Assembly: GCF_020906515.1 (NCBI RefSeq)
Contig: NC_085849.1
Location: 1,364,001 to 1,428,000, forward strand
DNA from: Vanrija pseudolonga
Taxonomy: Eukaryota; Basidiomycota; Tremellomycetes; Trichosporonales; Trichosporonaceae
Reading direction: 5' to 3'
Length of the DNA: 64,000 nucleotides
The position numbers were made by a program, and so were the translations under genes. The notes beneath the pieces were generated by a model, which was not told the origin of the DNA, did no database searches, and saw only the letters and a list, made by a program, of their open reading frames with translations. Shown here one piece after another: positions 23,001-35,944 of this stretch (the first letter of the stretch is position 1; each line of letters begins with the position of its first letter).

Positions 23001-24120
23001 GGCGCGTGCACCCGCAACTCGAGAACCGCCATTGCCTTCTACAGAGAGGTCGAGGTTCTCCGGCACCTCGTCCACCCCGGCATCGTTGGGTACTACTGCC
23101 ACTTCTCGACTGATACGCACCACTGCCTGGTGCTGGAGCGCCTTTCTGGCGGTGAACTGTTCTCCCTCGTTGAGGATGAGCGAAACCGTTCACGAATGCT
23201 GCGTGCTGGGCCCGACGACCCCGAGGGCTTCGGTCTCGTCAGGAGGATTTTCGGCGAGCTGGCCCGTGCAGTGTCCTGGCTGCATGAAGTCGAGGTCGTT
23301 CATCGAGACATCAAACTTGAGAGTGAGTACATTAGTGTTTGAGACATTTCAGCTGACTTGTCCAGACATTCTCCTTACCGTGAATCCGTTCTCGCTTCCG
23401 CCAACAGCCACTGGTTCGATCCCCCTGGATCGTCTCCCCGTGCCTCTTGTCAAGCTCACAGACTTTGGCCTGTCGAGATTCATCCGCGCTGATTCGCCAC
23501 TCTTGACTACCAGATGTGGAAGCGAGGCGTTTGCTGCCCCCGAGGTCATCATGGGCAACCTCTACGACGGTCGCCGTACGGACGCATGGGCCCTCGGTGT
23601 TGTTCTTTACGCCCTGGTGGCCGGTGAGCTGCCGTTCGACGCAGATGCTCCTCTTCCACCTGGTCGAGCTCGTGCTGGATCAACTGCCTCTACCGCGTCC
23701 ACTTCAGCATCGGAGAACGCTCGTGAGAACAGGCGACGTACAATGCACCGCATTGCCAAGGGAGAGTATGCCTGGCGCGACGGAGTTGGCACTCCGGCGC
23801 TTCATCGCCTTGTTGCCAGACTCCTTGTTCGCGATCCTTCCCGCCGATCGCGCGTCGCTGAGCTCTGGCAGGAGGAGTGGATGTCGACTGGGCCTGGGGC
23901 TGTGCCGCCGCCTCACGAGCCAATGCCTTCGAAGGCAGCCCCTTCAAGCTCGGCCCAGGCTGGAAGTGAAGACCTCCTTCAGGAAGTCGTTCCCGACATC
24001 CCGCGCCGTGCCAGCGATGCACCGCACGTTGTGGTTCAACATGGCCTTTTGGTCGACCACGAGAGAATCGACGATGTCGCCAGGCAGGACGTGAGCGCCA
24101 ACCAAGCGTACGATCAGTAG
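20009..24120 (+). CDS. TRM7: Fusion of Trm7 tRNA 2'-O-methyltransferase and a protein kinase
   Basis: Exons are 20009-20072, 20284-20322, 20374-20467, 20542-20596, 20955-23322 and 23366-24120, for 1124 residues. Residues 1 to about 280 are an FtsJ-type Trm7, which methylates C32 and N34 in tRNA anticodon loops. The K-D-K-E catalytic set is present (Lys30, Asp121, Lys161, Glu254), with the SAM site [14 protein letters not shown] and CDGAPDVTG. Without any stop the same exon continues into a Ser/Pro-rich linker (about 300-720) and a kinase domain (about 727-1040): GQGAFASVW loop, AAVKLV lysine, HRDIKLEN (867-), DFG (906-908) and AAPE activation end. All kinase catalytic residues are present. 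The kinase looks CAMK-like, perhaps nearest yeast Prr1. Intron 4 is 358 nt. Confidence 0.9.
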
Positions 24121-24441
24121 GGCTGGCTACAGACATTGAAGTAGCGAAGAAGAAGTTATCATTGATCTGGAGTTCATCCATAGCATAATCAGTAATGTCA
24201 TACAGTATGCACAACCATTTTCACAACAGCCTTCAGAACTCAGACGCGGCGGGATCGCTGGCAACCGTGTTGGCGACCTTGACCAGTGACGGCCAGTGAC
24301 CCGTTTGCCAGTTAGCCGTAACACCATCCACCAGGGGGTCAGACAAGCCGCTGGTTAGCCGCATCGTTCCCAGTTAATACTTCATACACAGAGTCGACCC
24401 GTCTATAATACCTCGAGCTCGCCGGTCAGAAGTGGGCGCGA
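24121..24441. other. Convergent 3' intergenic region
   Basis: These 321 bases lie between the stops of the Trm7-kinase gene and VMA21. No gene is seen. Confidence 0.5.
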
Positions 24442-24887
24442 CTACTGGGCCTTCTTCTCCTGGACCTCGGCCTTGGAAGCAGCGTCCTCGGCGAACGCGA
24501 GGTAAACGTAGCCACCGAGGACAATGTTGGCGGCGAGGACGGCCGAGAGCGCCGCGTACGCCGTGTTGCCTGCACGTGTCAGTGTGTCCCGAGGGGCGGA
24601 GAGCAGCAATGGTGGTGCAGGCGGCACAAAGTGCCTGGGGCCAAGTCGACTCACCATTCCAGAGGTGCTGGACGGTGACAAAGTATGTTGAGATTGGCAC
24701 GATGGCCATGAGGACGGCAAAGGTGAAGAGCTTCAACAGGACACCCCTGGGCGGCGCGGTCAGCAAGCTCGGCGGTCAACGTGAGCCCGGCGGCGAGAAT
24801 AGAAGCCGAAGGGCCGGCGCCTGGGCCACAAACTCACTGCTCGATGCCCTGGGATGGAGGAGCTGCCATTTTGCCTGATGCTGGCAT
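24442..24887 (-). CDS. VMA21: V-ATPase assembly factor VMA21
   Basis: A small ER membrane chaperone that helps assemble the Vo sector of the vacuolar H+-ATPase. Exons are 24838-24887, 24655-24746 and 24442-24569, for 89 residues, close to the family's usual 75-110. Two hydrophobic helices (LFTFAVLMAIVPISTYFV and a second around NIVLGGYVYLAF) are joined by a short loop, and the tail is charged (EVQEKKAQ), resembling the lysine-based ER retrieval tails of the family. An inner ATG at 24869 would remove six residues. It is divergently paired with SEA4, with 331 bases between the starts. Confidence 0.9.
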
Positions 24888-25218
24888 TGTTGATACGCTG
24901 CTTGCGAGTGGTGGAGTGAGCGTATGCAAGAAGCTTGCGAGTTGAGTGAATGTTGTGAAGCAAGTAGTCGTCGGCGGCCTCGACCCAGACGCGTGCAACC
25001 TACTTTGGTGGTGGGTGACTGGCGACGCGCGCGGGTGCCTGAAAATGTCCGTGTCCACCACCACCCACCACCCACCGGGGATGGCTGGGTGTCGATGACG
25101 CTCATCACTCATCTCGAGCATCTCACTCGCCCGCTCGCTTCAACCTCCCTTCCGAACAAAGGCCCGACCTCTCGGCAGCCTAGACACCCCAAACACCACA
25201 CAGCACAGGCAAGGCAGG
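24888..25218. promoter_or_regulatory. Bidirectional promoter VMA21/SEA4
   Basis: 331 bases separate the two divergent start codons, so both promoters must lie here. A run of CCACCACC-type repeats sits near 25055-25077. No recognised motif was assigned. Confidence 0.5.
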
Positions 25219-28200
25219 ATGGCGGATCCACGCAGGACTATCCTTGCCGATCCCCTCGCCACCACGCACCGCCGGAATGGCAGCCGCACCCACTTCGTCG
25301 TCGCGGGCCAGAGCGCGCCGGGCGCCAGTGGCGACGTCAAGATGTTTGAGTGGGATCCAGCGGTGAGTCGTGCCGCGGTGTAGATGTACCGCGCGTCCGT
25401 AAAGGCATGGGCGCGCTGACGGCACGGCAGGCCGAGTCGATGAGCATGGTTGGATGCCAGACCGACGTTGGCGGCGTCAAGGTGAGTCCTTTGAACGGCT
25501 GCCGCCGGGACGAGGCTGACACTGCCTCCCCAGGCCATCACATGGTCGCCCCTCCCGACACATCGACACCTGGTAGCGCTCGGCCTGAGTACTGGCCGGA
25601 CACAGCTCTCGTCGCTCTCGTCGGCGTCTCTGAATCTCACCATGTCGGGCAGCACATCACCGGCGCCGCAGCCGCCGCTCGCGGCGCTGTTGACAGTCAA
25701 GCACTCGCGCCCTGTCACCGCGCTGTCGTTCTCCGATCGGGACCCGTATCTCCTTGCGGCAGGCTACGACCGGCATCGGTCCGACTACTCGCTCGTCATC
25801 TGGGACATTGCCGAGGCCGTCGCTGCGATGCCGCGCGACTCGGACGGCGACGCGGCGTTCAGCCGCCCCGCGGAGAGACTGGAGGTCACCAACCCCCTGG
25901 CACTTCGTCCCGCGAGCGGGCTGCACTCGAGCAAGACAGACACGACGATCCGCCACGTACAGCAGTACTGCCCCTCCGAGGCGGTTCAGAGCGTCGCCTG
26001 GGTCCCCAAGTCGTCCACAGAGGTCATGGCCAGCGCCAACAGCAAAGTCATCCGGCTGTATGACCTCCGCGCCCCCGCTGCAGCTGCGGCTCCAAGCCCT
26101 CGCGACCCGAGTGCGGCGAGCATGGCTGGAGCGGCAATTCAGTGGAGCACACGGGCTGTGTATACGATCACTCCGAACCCTGATAGGCCGCAGCGCCTGG
26201 CATCGGTGGAGCAGTCGCCAGCTGGGGGTATCGTCCGGCTGTGGGATACTCGACGGCCTGGTATCGAACTGTTGAATCTACCCCTCGAGCACGACTGGTC
26301 CGGAGGAGGAGCCAGCTCGTCGATCGTCTCTCTCGAGTGGATGCGTACACCAGGAATGCCAGATTTCGGGGCGTCGGCGCTCGGTGTCGGCACGCGTGAA
26401 GGTGGCATCTCCATCTGGGACATTATCAGTGGTCCGCAGCGAGCCGATGGGCTCGACGAGTGGACATCTGTCGGCGGCATGCGGCAAGGTAAGCAGCCAG
26501 GAACATGCAGGAGGGTATGTCTGACAAATACACACAGTCGTCAAGCCGAAGCTCAACCTTCAAAGCTTCGTGTTTGCGCCACCAACGTCGCCGGCTGTCC
26601 GTGACGTCGTCTTCGTGGTCAAGGACGGAACGATCGGCGCAGGGCCCGTAGGTTTGGCACCTTCGGTGAGTTCTTGTTCTTGGGCACGGCCCGTTTGTCA
26701 TATTAACATCGGGACAGATTGCATCCAGTGCCCGTGCAGAGCTGGCCGTCAGCGCTTCGTCGCTGTTCATTCTCGACCCCAACGTTCCTAGCCGCACCCG
26801 CGCGTCCACCCCCGGCACTCGATCCCCACGGTCTCGATCCCACTCCCGTCCCCAATCCCGCGACCCAATGACCGATGACCGCAGGAAGAATAGGTTCCAG
26901 CTGCCGCCAGAGCGTGTATCGGCACTGCTGGCGGCTGAGCGCGCTCGTAGCCGAGATGCTTCGCCATCAGGAATCGGAAGGACGGGTCGTCGTGAGGGCC
27001 TCGATTTCGAGGAGCTGGATGGGGAGGATGAAGACTACGGAGACGAGGTCTCGGGGCCAGATGGCTTCAGGAGGACTCTTCGGCACGACATTGCGTTTAT
27101 CATGAAGCGCAGGGTCGAGGAGGGCTATGGTCTTGACAATGTGAGCTCAAGGTGACTGACGGGGGTAATGCTGACCGTCGTAGCTGTTGTTGAACGCGGC
27201 GGTAGGAACCAGGTTCCCCGACGCGGACCGTCTGTTAGGCACCTGGGAATTCGTTGATGGTGAGTAACCACGAGTTTGGCGTGGCAGAGCTGACATGTCA
27301 TTGCAGAGTTTATCCAAGGTACTGCCTCGGATATCTCGATTCAAGGCAACTACAACCTCACCTATCAAGGTATCTGGCCAATATGGTCGGGACAGATCGG
27401 CGCACCGCCATCCTTGGCAAGCTCTGTCCCAGGATCAGCGGCCTGGACAGCACTTCGTGCCCATAACAATTCCCACCTGGGCGTTGGACAACGAGACACC
27501 GGTAGCGCTGGATCCACGCCAAGGCGCGATGCAGCAGACCTCCTTGACCCCGACTACACGAGCGCCATCGCCAAGATCAATGCGGCTCGGGCAACGGCTG
27601 GGGCCAGTTCCAGCCCTGGAAATCACAAGCTGCCACACACTGAGAAGATGCCACAGAGGCGTATGATCTTGGCCGTGTGCGGAGAGAACCATGCGTACGA
27701 GACTATGGCCGAGGTCAACCGGTGAGTCTGCGCTCGTTGCATTTCATACAGCCTCGATTGACGCTTGCTCCAGCCTCGTAGATGATGACCAGCGAACAAA
27801 GGCTGCCTGCTGGGCGTTCTTCGCCGGCGAGGAAGGCCCCGCCGTTACGATTCTCATGCGGTCTGATGGTGAGCAGACCTAGCGCTCTGCATACAAGACT
27901 GACACTCTCCAGATGAGAGGCACCGCCTTATGGGTGCGACCATCGCAGGCTTCATGACCCAATCTCGAGCGGAACGTGGCTCACTATTCTGGCAAGAGCA
28001 CTGGAGAAGCATGGTGGACAAGGTGGATGATCCATACGTTCGCGCAGTCCTTACTCGCATCGCCGGCGAAGAGTGGGACGGAATCATCTACGACGAGAGC
28101 TTGCCTCTTCTTGATCGCATCGCGGTCGCCGTGTGCAACCTGAGCGACAAAGACGTAAGCTAGCAATTCCACGCGCTGAAACTAACATCTCTCAGCTCAC

Positions 28201-28975
28201 CTTCTTCCTTCGCAACCGCCTCAACCGCTGCATTCAGCTCGGCTCGCTTCAGGGTCTGGCTCTAACCGGCTTCACCCCCGCAGGACTCGATTTGCTGCAG
28301 GCCTTTGTCGACAGGACCGGCGATGTGCAGACAGCAGCGCTCCTCTCGGCGTTCTTCCCGCGGTCCCGCCTGTCTACCAGCCAAATCGCCATGCTCGAGC
28401 GTTGGCAGGAAGCGTACCGCGACCTCCTCGACAGCTGGATGGCATGGGTCCCTCGGTGCAACTTTGACGTTGGGGTCATTGCCCGCCGCCGTGAAATCGG
28501 CGACTTGGCTGCCGATGCCGTGCAGACGGTCGTCGTCTGCCCGGCCTGCAACAACCAGCTCACGAAGCAAACAGAGGAGCATTTACTCCGCAAGAATGCC
28601 CTGCGAGGTGCCATCAAGCCTCCAAGCGTCCGAGTAGGTTGTGTGAACGCGGCGGAAGCTGACATCTCCCTAGACCGCGCAGTGCATGTACTGTCAGAAC
28701 TCTCTGCCACGGTGTAGTATCTGTCTCGTCCACGTCCGACCCGAGATCGATACCCGTGGACGCGAAGTGCAGGTTGATACAATGGACACGGCATATGTTT
28801 CTTGCCAGACTTGCCGGCACGGTGGTGAGTAGACTCTGCGCTGTCCCAGTTCGCTGCTAACCAGGAAGGCCATGTTGCACACATTCTCGCGTGGTTTGAA
28901 GGGGGCCTCGATGGGGAGCCTCCCCATGATGTCTGCCCAGTCGCTGGTTGCGACTGCCACTGTGCCAGCCTGTGA
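25219..28975 (+). CDS. SEA4: SEA/GATOR2 complex subunit SEA4 (MIOS)
   Basis: A WD40 and zinc-finger subunit of the SEACAT/GATOR2 complex, which regulates TORC1 on vacuoles. Exons are 25219-25362, 25431-25481, 25534-26488, 26538-26665, 26718-27140, 27184-27259, 27307-27721, 27774-27868, 27913-28154, 28196-28633, 28674-28824 and 28869-28975, for 1074 residues. WD-type repeats include SLVIWDI, KVIRLYDLR and IVRLWDTRRPG. The central alpha-solenoid follows, then the MIOS-type RING/zinc ribbon with CMYCQNSLPRCSIC, CQTCRHGGHVAHIL and CPVAGCDCHC. The last intron skips an AG three bases past the branch A and uses GAAG, which alone keeps the zinc-binding residues in frame. Confidence 0.93.
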
Positions 28976-29176
28976 GCGTGTCGCGAGGGGTTTAGTTTTG
29001 TTTTGTGGCACACCATGCATTTTGTATACTGGTACATGACTGCTGCTGCTGTTCGGCGCAAAGTCTGAGATGGTTGGTTGCGGCTGCATGTCGCAGCAAG
29101 ATGCCATTGCTTGTAGGGCTGATGCGGTCATCGGTGTTGGTGACAACTCGGAAAGTGGGTGCGGGCGGCGCATCGT

Positions 29177-31301
29177 TTATGCTTGGGGTTTGGATTTGAC
29201 GGAGTGCTTGCCTTCAGCCTGATTGACGAGCTCGCGGGCCAGCCGCTCGTCCTCAACCGCTTTACCCAGGGCCTCCATCCACCTGTCAAGGCTTGCACGG
29301 CCGCCTGCGCGTCCAGCCAGATAGCGAGCGTGTGCCATGACAGGCACCTTGCGCAGGAAGCGCCCACTCAGCTCCAGCTCATGACAGCGCTCTGCGATTT
29401 CGCGGAGCTTGTACGACGCCTCTCTTGCGCGGTTCACTCGCTTCTTCTCGGACAGTGGGAGCACACCGCGGGCCAAGATGCAGTCGCTCCATTTCAGGAG
29501 ATGCTTAGCCCCTGGGGCTAGATCGGCGTCGCCAAGTGCTTGCAAGCAGGACGAAAGGATCCAGTAGATGGCGGCAACCGGTGGGAGGCCCACGTATTGT
29601 TTGATATCGGCGCGGTCGACAAAGGCAGAGTCTGCAACGTCAGCGGCTTGAACGATGTAGACAAGGCTCAAACTCACCGATGGACCCAGCGAGATTGGAA
29701 GTTGTCATGACTAGGACATTCTTGCGGGACTTGAGCTTGTCTAGTTGCGTCAGGAGGGCATTGACAACCTGGTCCAGTGTCAGCGCGTTCCATCAACCGT
29801 GTGGTACTTACCCTCAAAGCATCAGAAGGCTCATTGCCATTCATTGCCCCTAACCGGGCGGCCGTGAGTGACTCGACCTCGTCTGGACAGTTAGCCTCAG
29901 CATGACGGACCTCGCTCACCGATCATGACCACGACAAGGCATTCGTCATCTTCTGCCAAGTCTGTCACGTCGTCGAACAGCTTCTGCACCAGCTTGCCGC
30001 TCTCGCTGAACCATTTTGAAAACAGGGAGTGGGAGTTGATCTCGACAAGTTGCCCGCGCGAGTATCTACATGTCAGCCACGCGCTCGAGAAAGAAAATGC
30101 TCACGTCTCCGACATGCGGATAGACAGTTTCTGTGCCAGGGCGCGACACAGAGAGGTTTTGCCCGTACCTGGAGGCCCATACAAGAGGATAAGGCTGGGT
30201 TGTCAGCCACCGAGAGCAGTGCCCAAACCTTACCGATTCCAGGAGATGACGTTGAAGTCGACTTCGTTCTCTGCAAAGAGCGAGGTCGAGTGGATGTAGG
30301 TGAGAAGCTTCTCTTTGATGTCGTCTGGATATACGAGACTATCCCACAGACCCTCGTGCAGCCGTGAAGGGAGTTCACAGATAGTGGCTGCAGATGTACG
30401 CGAGTCGTCTTCGTCCTCGTCTAATCCGCCAGTGATGTGGGTGACGGGCCGGTCAGACGCTCTGTAAGTGTGGATTCGGAAGTCCGCAGTGACCGCTTCG
30501 ACCGAAGCTATAAGAGTCAGAGCATGATCTCAGACTTTCAACCCACCATCACATTCAGCGATGTAAATCTGCGCAACGTTCCTTCCTAGAATGGGGATGT
30601 CCGCCCAGTACCTCTCGGGCACGAATGTTGCAGGCGGCACCCATTCGTACGCTTGCCGCAGCATTGGGAGAAGGTTGCTCTCGATAACGCTCCCGATAAC
30701 CCTCGAGTCATCACTGAGACGCACTTCGACTGTTATCAGCAAAGATGTGTCGGGCGAGGGCGAGGTGCAGCAGGGGCGAATAGTGTCAGCCAAGAACCAA
30801 ACAAACAAACAGGACACTAAGGCTCGCTCACCATGGACAACTGGGGCTATGGGCTGGTCATAGTCATCATCGTCATCAGAGTCGCTCTCCTCATCTTCGT
30901 CATCCAGCATGGACATGTCGACCTCCTCGCCATCAAACTCGTCCGAGTGGCCTTTGCGGTGGATGCCATTGGGTGCCGTGCGGCGTCCGTGCTGGATGGC
31001 TTCGCGAGAGTCAGCGGGTGCTCGGTACTGTGGTAAACCACCCACCCATGTCGATGTCAACCGGATCAGCAGGCTCTGAACGAATTGGTTAGCCATGAGA
31101 AACATGAGGTGACTCGAGGAAGGCTGCGCTCTGTACCACAGCAGAGGGAAGGGGAAGCCGCGTCGGGGGTGTTGACGCACCTTGCTTGACTGGGCTTTTC
31201 AATGGAGAGGAATGGAGAGCACGCTGTCGCATGTGGTCCCTGCTGCTTGCAGGAGGAGGTGGAGGTGCTGCGAGAACTCGTGCTGGCATGAGAATGGACA
31301 T
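29177..31301 (-). CDS. PCH2: AAA+ ATPase PCH2 (TRIP13), HORMA remodeler
   Basis: A AAA+ ATPase that unfolds HORMA-domain proteins (Hop1, Mad2) in meiotic checkpoint and axis control. Exons are 31181-31301, 31046-31075, 30832-30999, 30547-30729, 30235-30507, 30105-30195, 29920-30065, 29812-29882, 29678-29768 and 29177-29631, for 542 residues. Walker A is GPPGTGKTS, Walker B VVVMIDEVES, sensor 1 MTTSN, and [12 protein letters not shown] is the conserved TRIP13 segment. An N-terminal tail with an acidic run (about residues 50-100) precedes the substrate-binding domain. The first two exons are assigned from splice sites and phase only. The HORMA partner HOP1 is at 55.5-58 kb. Confidence 0.94.
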
Positions 31302-31877
31302 GGAGTGAATGTAAGAGATGTTGAGGAGAGCAAAACAAGTGAGCGGCCGTTGCCGTGATGGGCTGCCCGGCCAATGTTGACAACGAAAACAAAGTCAACC
31401 GCGGGGCGGGTGATAAAATGGTGGGACCAAACAAATCGTAGCCTGCTGAGCCGAGGCTCAGCCCGTGCACAGCGCCAACAACGTCCGACAAGTGGCCAGC
31501 CTCGTGTAGCTCCTGCGCCAGAACGATGCGTTCCATAAAGAAGGCCTATTATGAGGGTACAAACGTGACTGGTTCACTAATGGGTTCCTCGACAGAGGCG
31601 ACCAGGTTCGCTGTGAAGCGATGGGCTGGCCACAATTACAGAATTACACATGATACACGAGGTCACCGAGGCCGGCGCCTGTTGTTGACGAGTCGATAGA
31701 AAGTGAGCAAGCCGTGTCGGTCGAACTAAGGGGCGTGGGAGAGGGGATGCGTGCTTGCGAACATACGGAAACTATGCGGGGCATTGCGGTTGATGACCAT
31801 CCGAAGTCGAGTGCTTCGGGTTTACGATGATTATGATGTGGGTCATGATCGACAAACATGAAATGGGGCTTGGAGAC
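31302..31877. other. Upstream region of PCH2, downstream of SWI1
   Basis: This is 576 bases between two minus-strand genes, holding the SWI1 3' UTR and the PCH2 promoter. A short frame starting at 31536 has no domain and is more likely leader sequence. Confidence 0.5.
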
Positions 31878-34800
31878 CTAAGTCATCCAAGGCTCCACGT
31901 CGGGGTTGTCGTCCTCGACGAAGAGCATGCCGTTGTATGGGCGTGCAGACGGGCTCATCAAAGGCACACGCCGAGCTGCGAACAGCTTTGGGTCGTGCGC
32001 TCCGTGAGCCGTCGCAACATGGAAGGCGACAAGGGGTGACCGACCGAGCAGATCGCCTTCACGTGGGCTGCACTCAGGGTCGGTGTCGAGGCTGCGACAG
32101 CGAGTAAGGAGTGGTGTCTGCTCGTCTGGGTCAAAATTTTGTTCGTTGATAAAATCGTGCCAAGACTGGTCGGCCAGGGCGTCGTCTGTTGAAGGGGGGC
32201 CCGGCATGGCCATTGGCGGAGCAGGGCGGGCAAGCTGAGCTTCGGTCCAGACGTTGACAGCGGCGGAAAGGTCTCCATCAAAGGAGGTCAGACTTTGCCT
32301 GGAAGAGAAGAAGGCTGCCGAGTTCTCGCGCTCCGATTCTGCCGTCTTGTTCTGAGCAGCGAAATAGTCGGAATGCTTTGATCTTGAGACGGCAAGCGCG
32401 TTTCCAGTGTAGCCAGCGGAAGGTGCAGGTGTAGACGCAGCTGATGCTACTGATGGGGCACCCTCAGTGGCCTGTGGCGTGGCTGCGGCAGGCGCAGGAG
32501 TGCCGGTAACAGCGGGGCTGGGTGCTGGCTTAGTCTCCTCTGTGGCTTTGGGCTTCTTCGCAGTCTTGGGTGTCGTAGTCGAGGCCTTTCGCTTAGGCGC
32601 CCTTGGCTTTGAACCACTCGGTGTGCTTACTTCGGCAGCTGGTGTTGCAGCTTGCGTGGCTGGCGTTCGGGGAAGCTTGGTGTCCTCAGCAGGAGCCTTA
32701 GGAGACTGCTCGACTTTGACCTTGCGGACCTTGGGTGGCGGAGGCGGCTTGAGATCTTCTTGCTTTAAAGGTCTCTTAATGAGGTTGTTGACGACCTCGG
32801 GACTCAGCTGCATGCCTTGCTGGAGCGGCGTGCTTCCCCCGATCGCATTCGCCAGGGCAGCCTGAGCCGCCAACGGCGTAAGTTGGCCGGGAGCAGTGGG
32901 CATCGACTGTCCCACAGCAGCCGCAGCCGCCGAGGCTGTCGCACCACCGTTGCTGGTCTTGCCGAGTTCACTGGTCAACATTTGAAGACGCATTCTCAGT
33001 CGAGGTTCGTTCATCGCAGTGGTGAGGTGGGCGTTCGACTCATCCAGAACAGTCTTGAGTCTAACGCGTACGCTGTCGAGCTCCTTCAGTGTCAGGCAAG
33101 GCTGGTTGTTCTTCGCCTTCATGACAGCTGCCGAGCAGATGGACGACAGCTGGATGAGGCCTTGACAACGAGTTTTGTCGACCTCGTTGGGGCCGCACAC
33201 GACATTGAAGAGTGGACTCTTCGTCTTGGCCTCGTGGGCCAGGCGAGCAACGGCATCCAGGACAGTCCGGTAGTCGTTTTGCTGCTCAGGCGGGATCGGG
33301 ACAACCTGTCGGCGGGTGTTGACTGTCGGTGTAAGTAAGAGGTCAAGACAGTAGGGTCCCAGACTCACTGAACGCCGTTTCCAATTCCCGCTCTCTTGCT
33401 CGAATCCCTTCTATCAGTTCAGTAAGGTTACGAGGTGGCGCCTGAGTCTGAGTTGGCTGACCGGGCTGGGCTGGTTGACCAGCCTGCCCTGGTGTCATCT
33501 GGCTCTGCTGGGGCTGTTGCGCGACCGGCTGCTGTTGCGGTTGCTGAGGCTGTTGCGAAACTTGCTGCTGCTGAGGCTGAGGCTGCTGCTGCTGCTGCTG
33601 CTGCTGCGGTTGCTGCTGCTGTTGAGCCTGTTGGGCCTGCTGGGCCTGCTGGGCGACTTGCTGCTGCTGGGCCTGCTGCTGCTGGGCTTGCTGCTGGGTC
33701 TGCTGCTGGACCTGTTGCTGCTGCAGTTGCTGCTGCTGCTGCTGCTGTTGTTGGGCCTGCTGCTGCTGCATCTGCTGCTGCTGGTGGAACTGCTGGTTTT
33801 GCTGAGAAACTTGCTGCGTTGGCTGAGGCTGCGGCCCTTGCGGCAGCTGCTGTGGCTGCTGCTGTGGTGTAGGTTGCTGCTGTTGTTGCAGCTGTTGGGC
33901 CTGCGCCTGCTGATTCCTCTGCTGCGCCTGGACAGCAAGCATCAGGCGACGCTGGTCCTCGGTCATCGAGATGTTGGGGTTTTGGGAAACGGCATTCAAG
34001 AACTCTGCAGATAGGCCTTGGGGGACGCCTCGTAGACCCTGAGCGAGAGCATTCTGCTGCTGCTGAGTCTGGGGCTGCTGCTGCTGCGCCTGTTGCTGCT
34101 GTTGCTGCATTAAGCCGTTGATGGTCGCCTGCTGCTGAGGCGTGAACTGGCTGAGCCCGCGGTTCATGTTGGTCTGCTGGTTGTTCAGGGCCGTTTGCTG
34201 TTGATGCTGCTGGGGTTGGGCCTGCTGAGGCTGAGGCTGCGGCTGCTGCTGCTGTTGCTGCTGAGCAACCTGCGCCGCACCTTGCTGACTCGTACCGGCG
34301 GTCTGAGGGGTCTGGTTCTGCTGGTTCTGCTGGCCCTGCTGGTTCTGCTGGTTCTGCTGGTTTTGCTGGTTCTGCTGCTGAACGAGATTCTGCACCCAGA
34401 GCTCCTCAAGGCGGCTGAGATATGTGTGATAGATGTCACTGATCTGCTTTGCGATCGCCTCGGTGCCAGGCTGCCCAGGGGCCGAGCCTATGCTGAAGCC
34501 AACAGAGGCCGCCGCCAGAGCCCAAAGCTTGTCCAAGGGCTGAGTGTCGAACTGGACGTCAGCCTTAATCGTGATAGCTCAACTCACGAAGCGGTACCCT
34601 CCATAGGCAAAGACATAAGCGAATAGCTTGTAGAGGTTGACTTGTTTCCCGTCGACCATGGGGTACTGCAGGTTTTGATTGTGGTGCAGTCCGCGAAGCA
34701 CGCGAAGCCAATCCGCCTCAGAAGGAAGATTGGCGGGAGACCGGATTGGCTGGGCCGCCCATGGCTGAGCGCCGGGCTTGGCCTGGTTAAGGCCGGCGAG

Positions 34801-35902
34801 CTGGGTCTGCTGAGACATCGTCGGCGTGCCTTGTTGCCCTGGCTGCTGTTGTTCTGGCTGCTGCTGCTGCTGTTGTTGTTGTTGCTGGGGCTGAGACTGC
34901 TGCTGCTGTAGAGGCAGTTGCTGCTGGGCGGGCTGCTGCTGCTGCGGCTGCTGCTGTTGACCAAGCGGCTTTGGTGCATTTTGGCCCTGGTTCTGCTGGT
35001 TCTGCTGGTTCTGCTGGTTCTGCTGGTTCTGCTGGTTCTGCTGGTTCTGCTGGTTCTGCTGGTTCTGCTGGTTCTGTAACTGCATGAGCAGTTGCTGCTG
35101 TACGGCAGGAGACAGAGTGGGTTGCAGAGGGTTTTGCTGGAAAGCGTTGGTGAGCTGCTGAACCTGGGCCAAGTTGGCCATGTTGATGTTGCCTGAAGGC
35201 AACCGGGTCTGTTGAGTGCGCTGCTGCGCCGCCATCGCTAACAGCTGGGCGTGGGTGTTGGGGTTGACACCGCCCTGCCCGGCAATCAAACGCTTGGCAA
35301 GCTGCTCGCGTTGCTGAAGGGTCATCTGCGATGGGTTTTGGGGCATTCCAGGCTGCTGCTGAAGCGAGTTTTGCTGCAGATTCACGTTCTGACCTTGGGG
35401 CAGCTGTGTGCTCGGCATTGTGGGGGTTGCGTTTGTCAAGTCAACAGGCAGCGAGGCACTTGTGCCAGCGTTGTTGGCGGCGTTCGCCGAGTTCTGAGCA
35501 GCCCACTGTTGCCTAAAGTCCAATGTCAGCTGAATGGCTGAAGCATCGGAACGCAGGCAACATACACTTTCTGGATAGCCTTTTGGATATCTGGTGTCAT
35601 GATGTTGCCCTTTCGAAGCAATCCCGTGTACTGGCTAAACATTTGCTGGGGGAGCGAGGACAGGTCCTGTGGTGTGTGAGTGTCTGCTGTTGGGAGAGGT
35701 GCCCACGCGTGGGCTAACCTTGGTGTTCAAAATCGCCTCGGCTGCCTTCATCGCCATCGTTTGAAGCTGGGCTTGAGCCTGGGCAGGCTGCAGGCCTTGT
35801 TGACCCGGCTGGGGCTGAGGCTGCTGAGGCTGCTGCGGCTGGCCCATTTGCTGCTGTGGCAGGCGCTGCGCGGGCTGCTGCGGCTGCTGCTGGGGAGTTT
35901 GG

Positions 35903-35944
<42 letters not shown>

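Noticed and set aside
28861-28865. First AG after the last SEA4 branch site as acceptor
   Set aside because: It lies only about three bases past the branch A and would shift the frame to a stop inside the zinc-binding end. The next AG (28867-28868) restores CRHGGHVAHIL.
33435-33872. Poly-Ala and poly-Leu frames opposite SWI1
   Set aside because: These are shadows of the CAG glutamine repeats read on the other strand.
34991-35071. Short direct repeats considered as a CRISPR-like array
   Set aside because: The units are 9 bp, contiguous without spacers and in frame with SWI1 codons.
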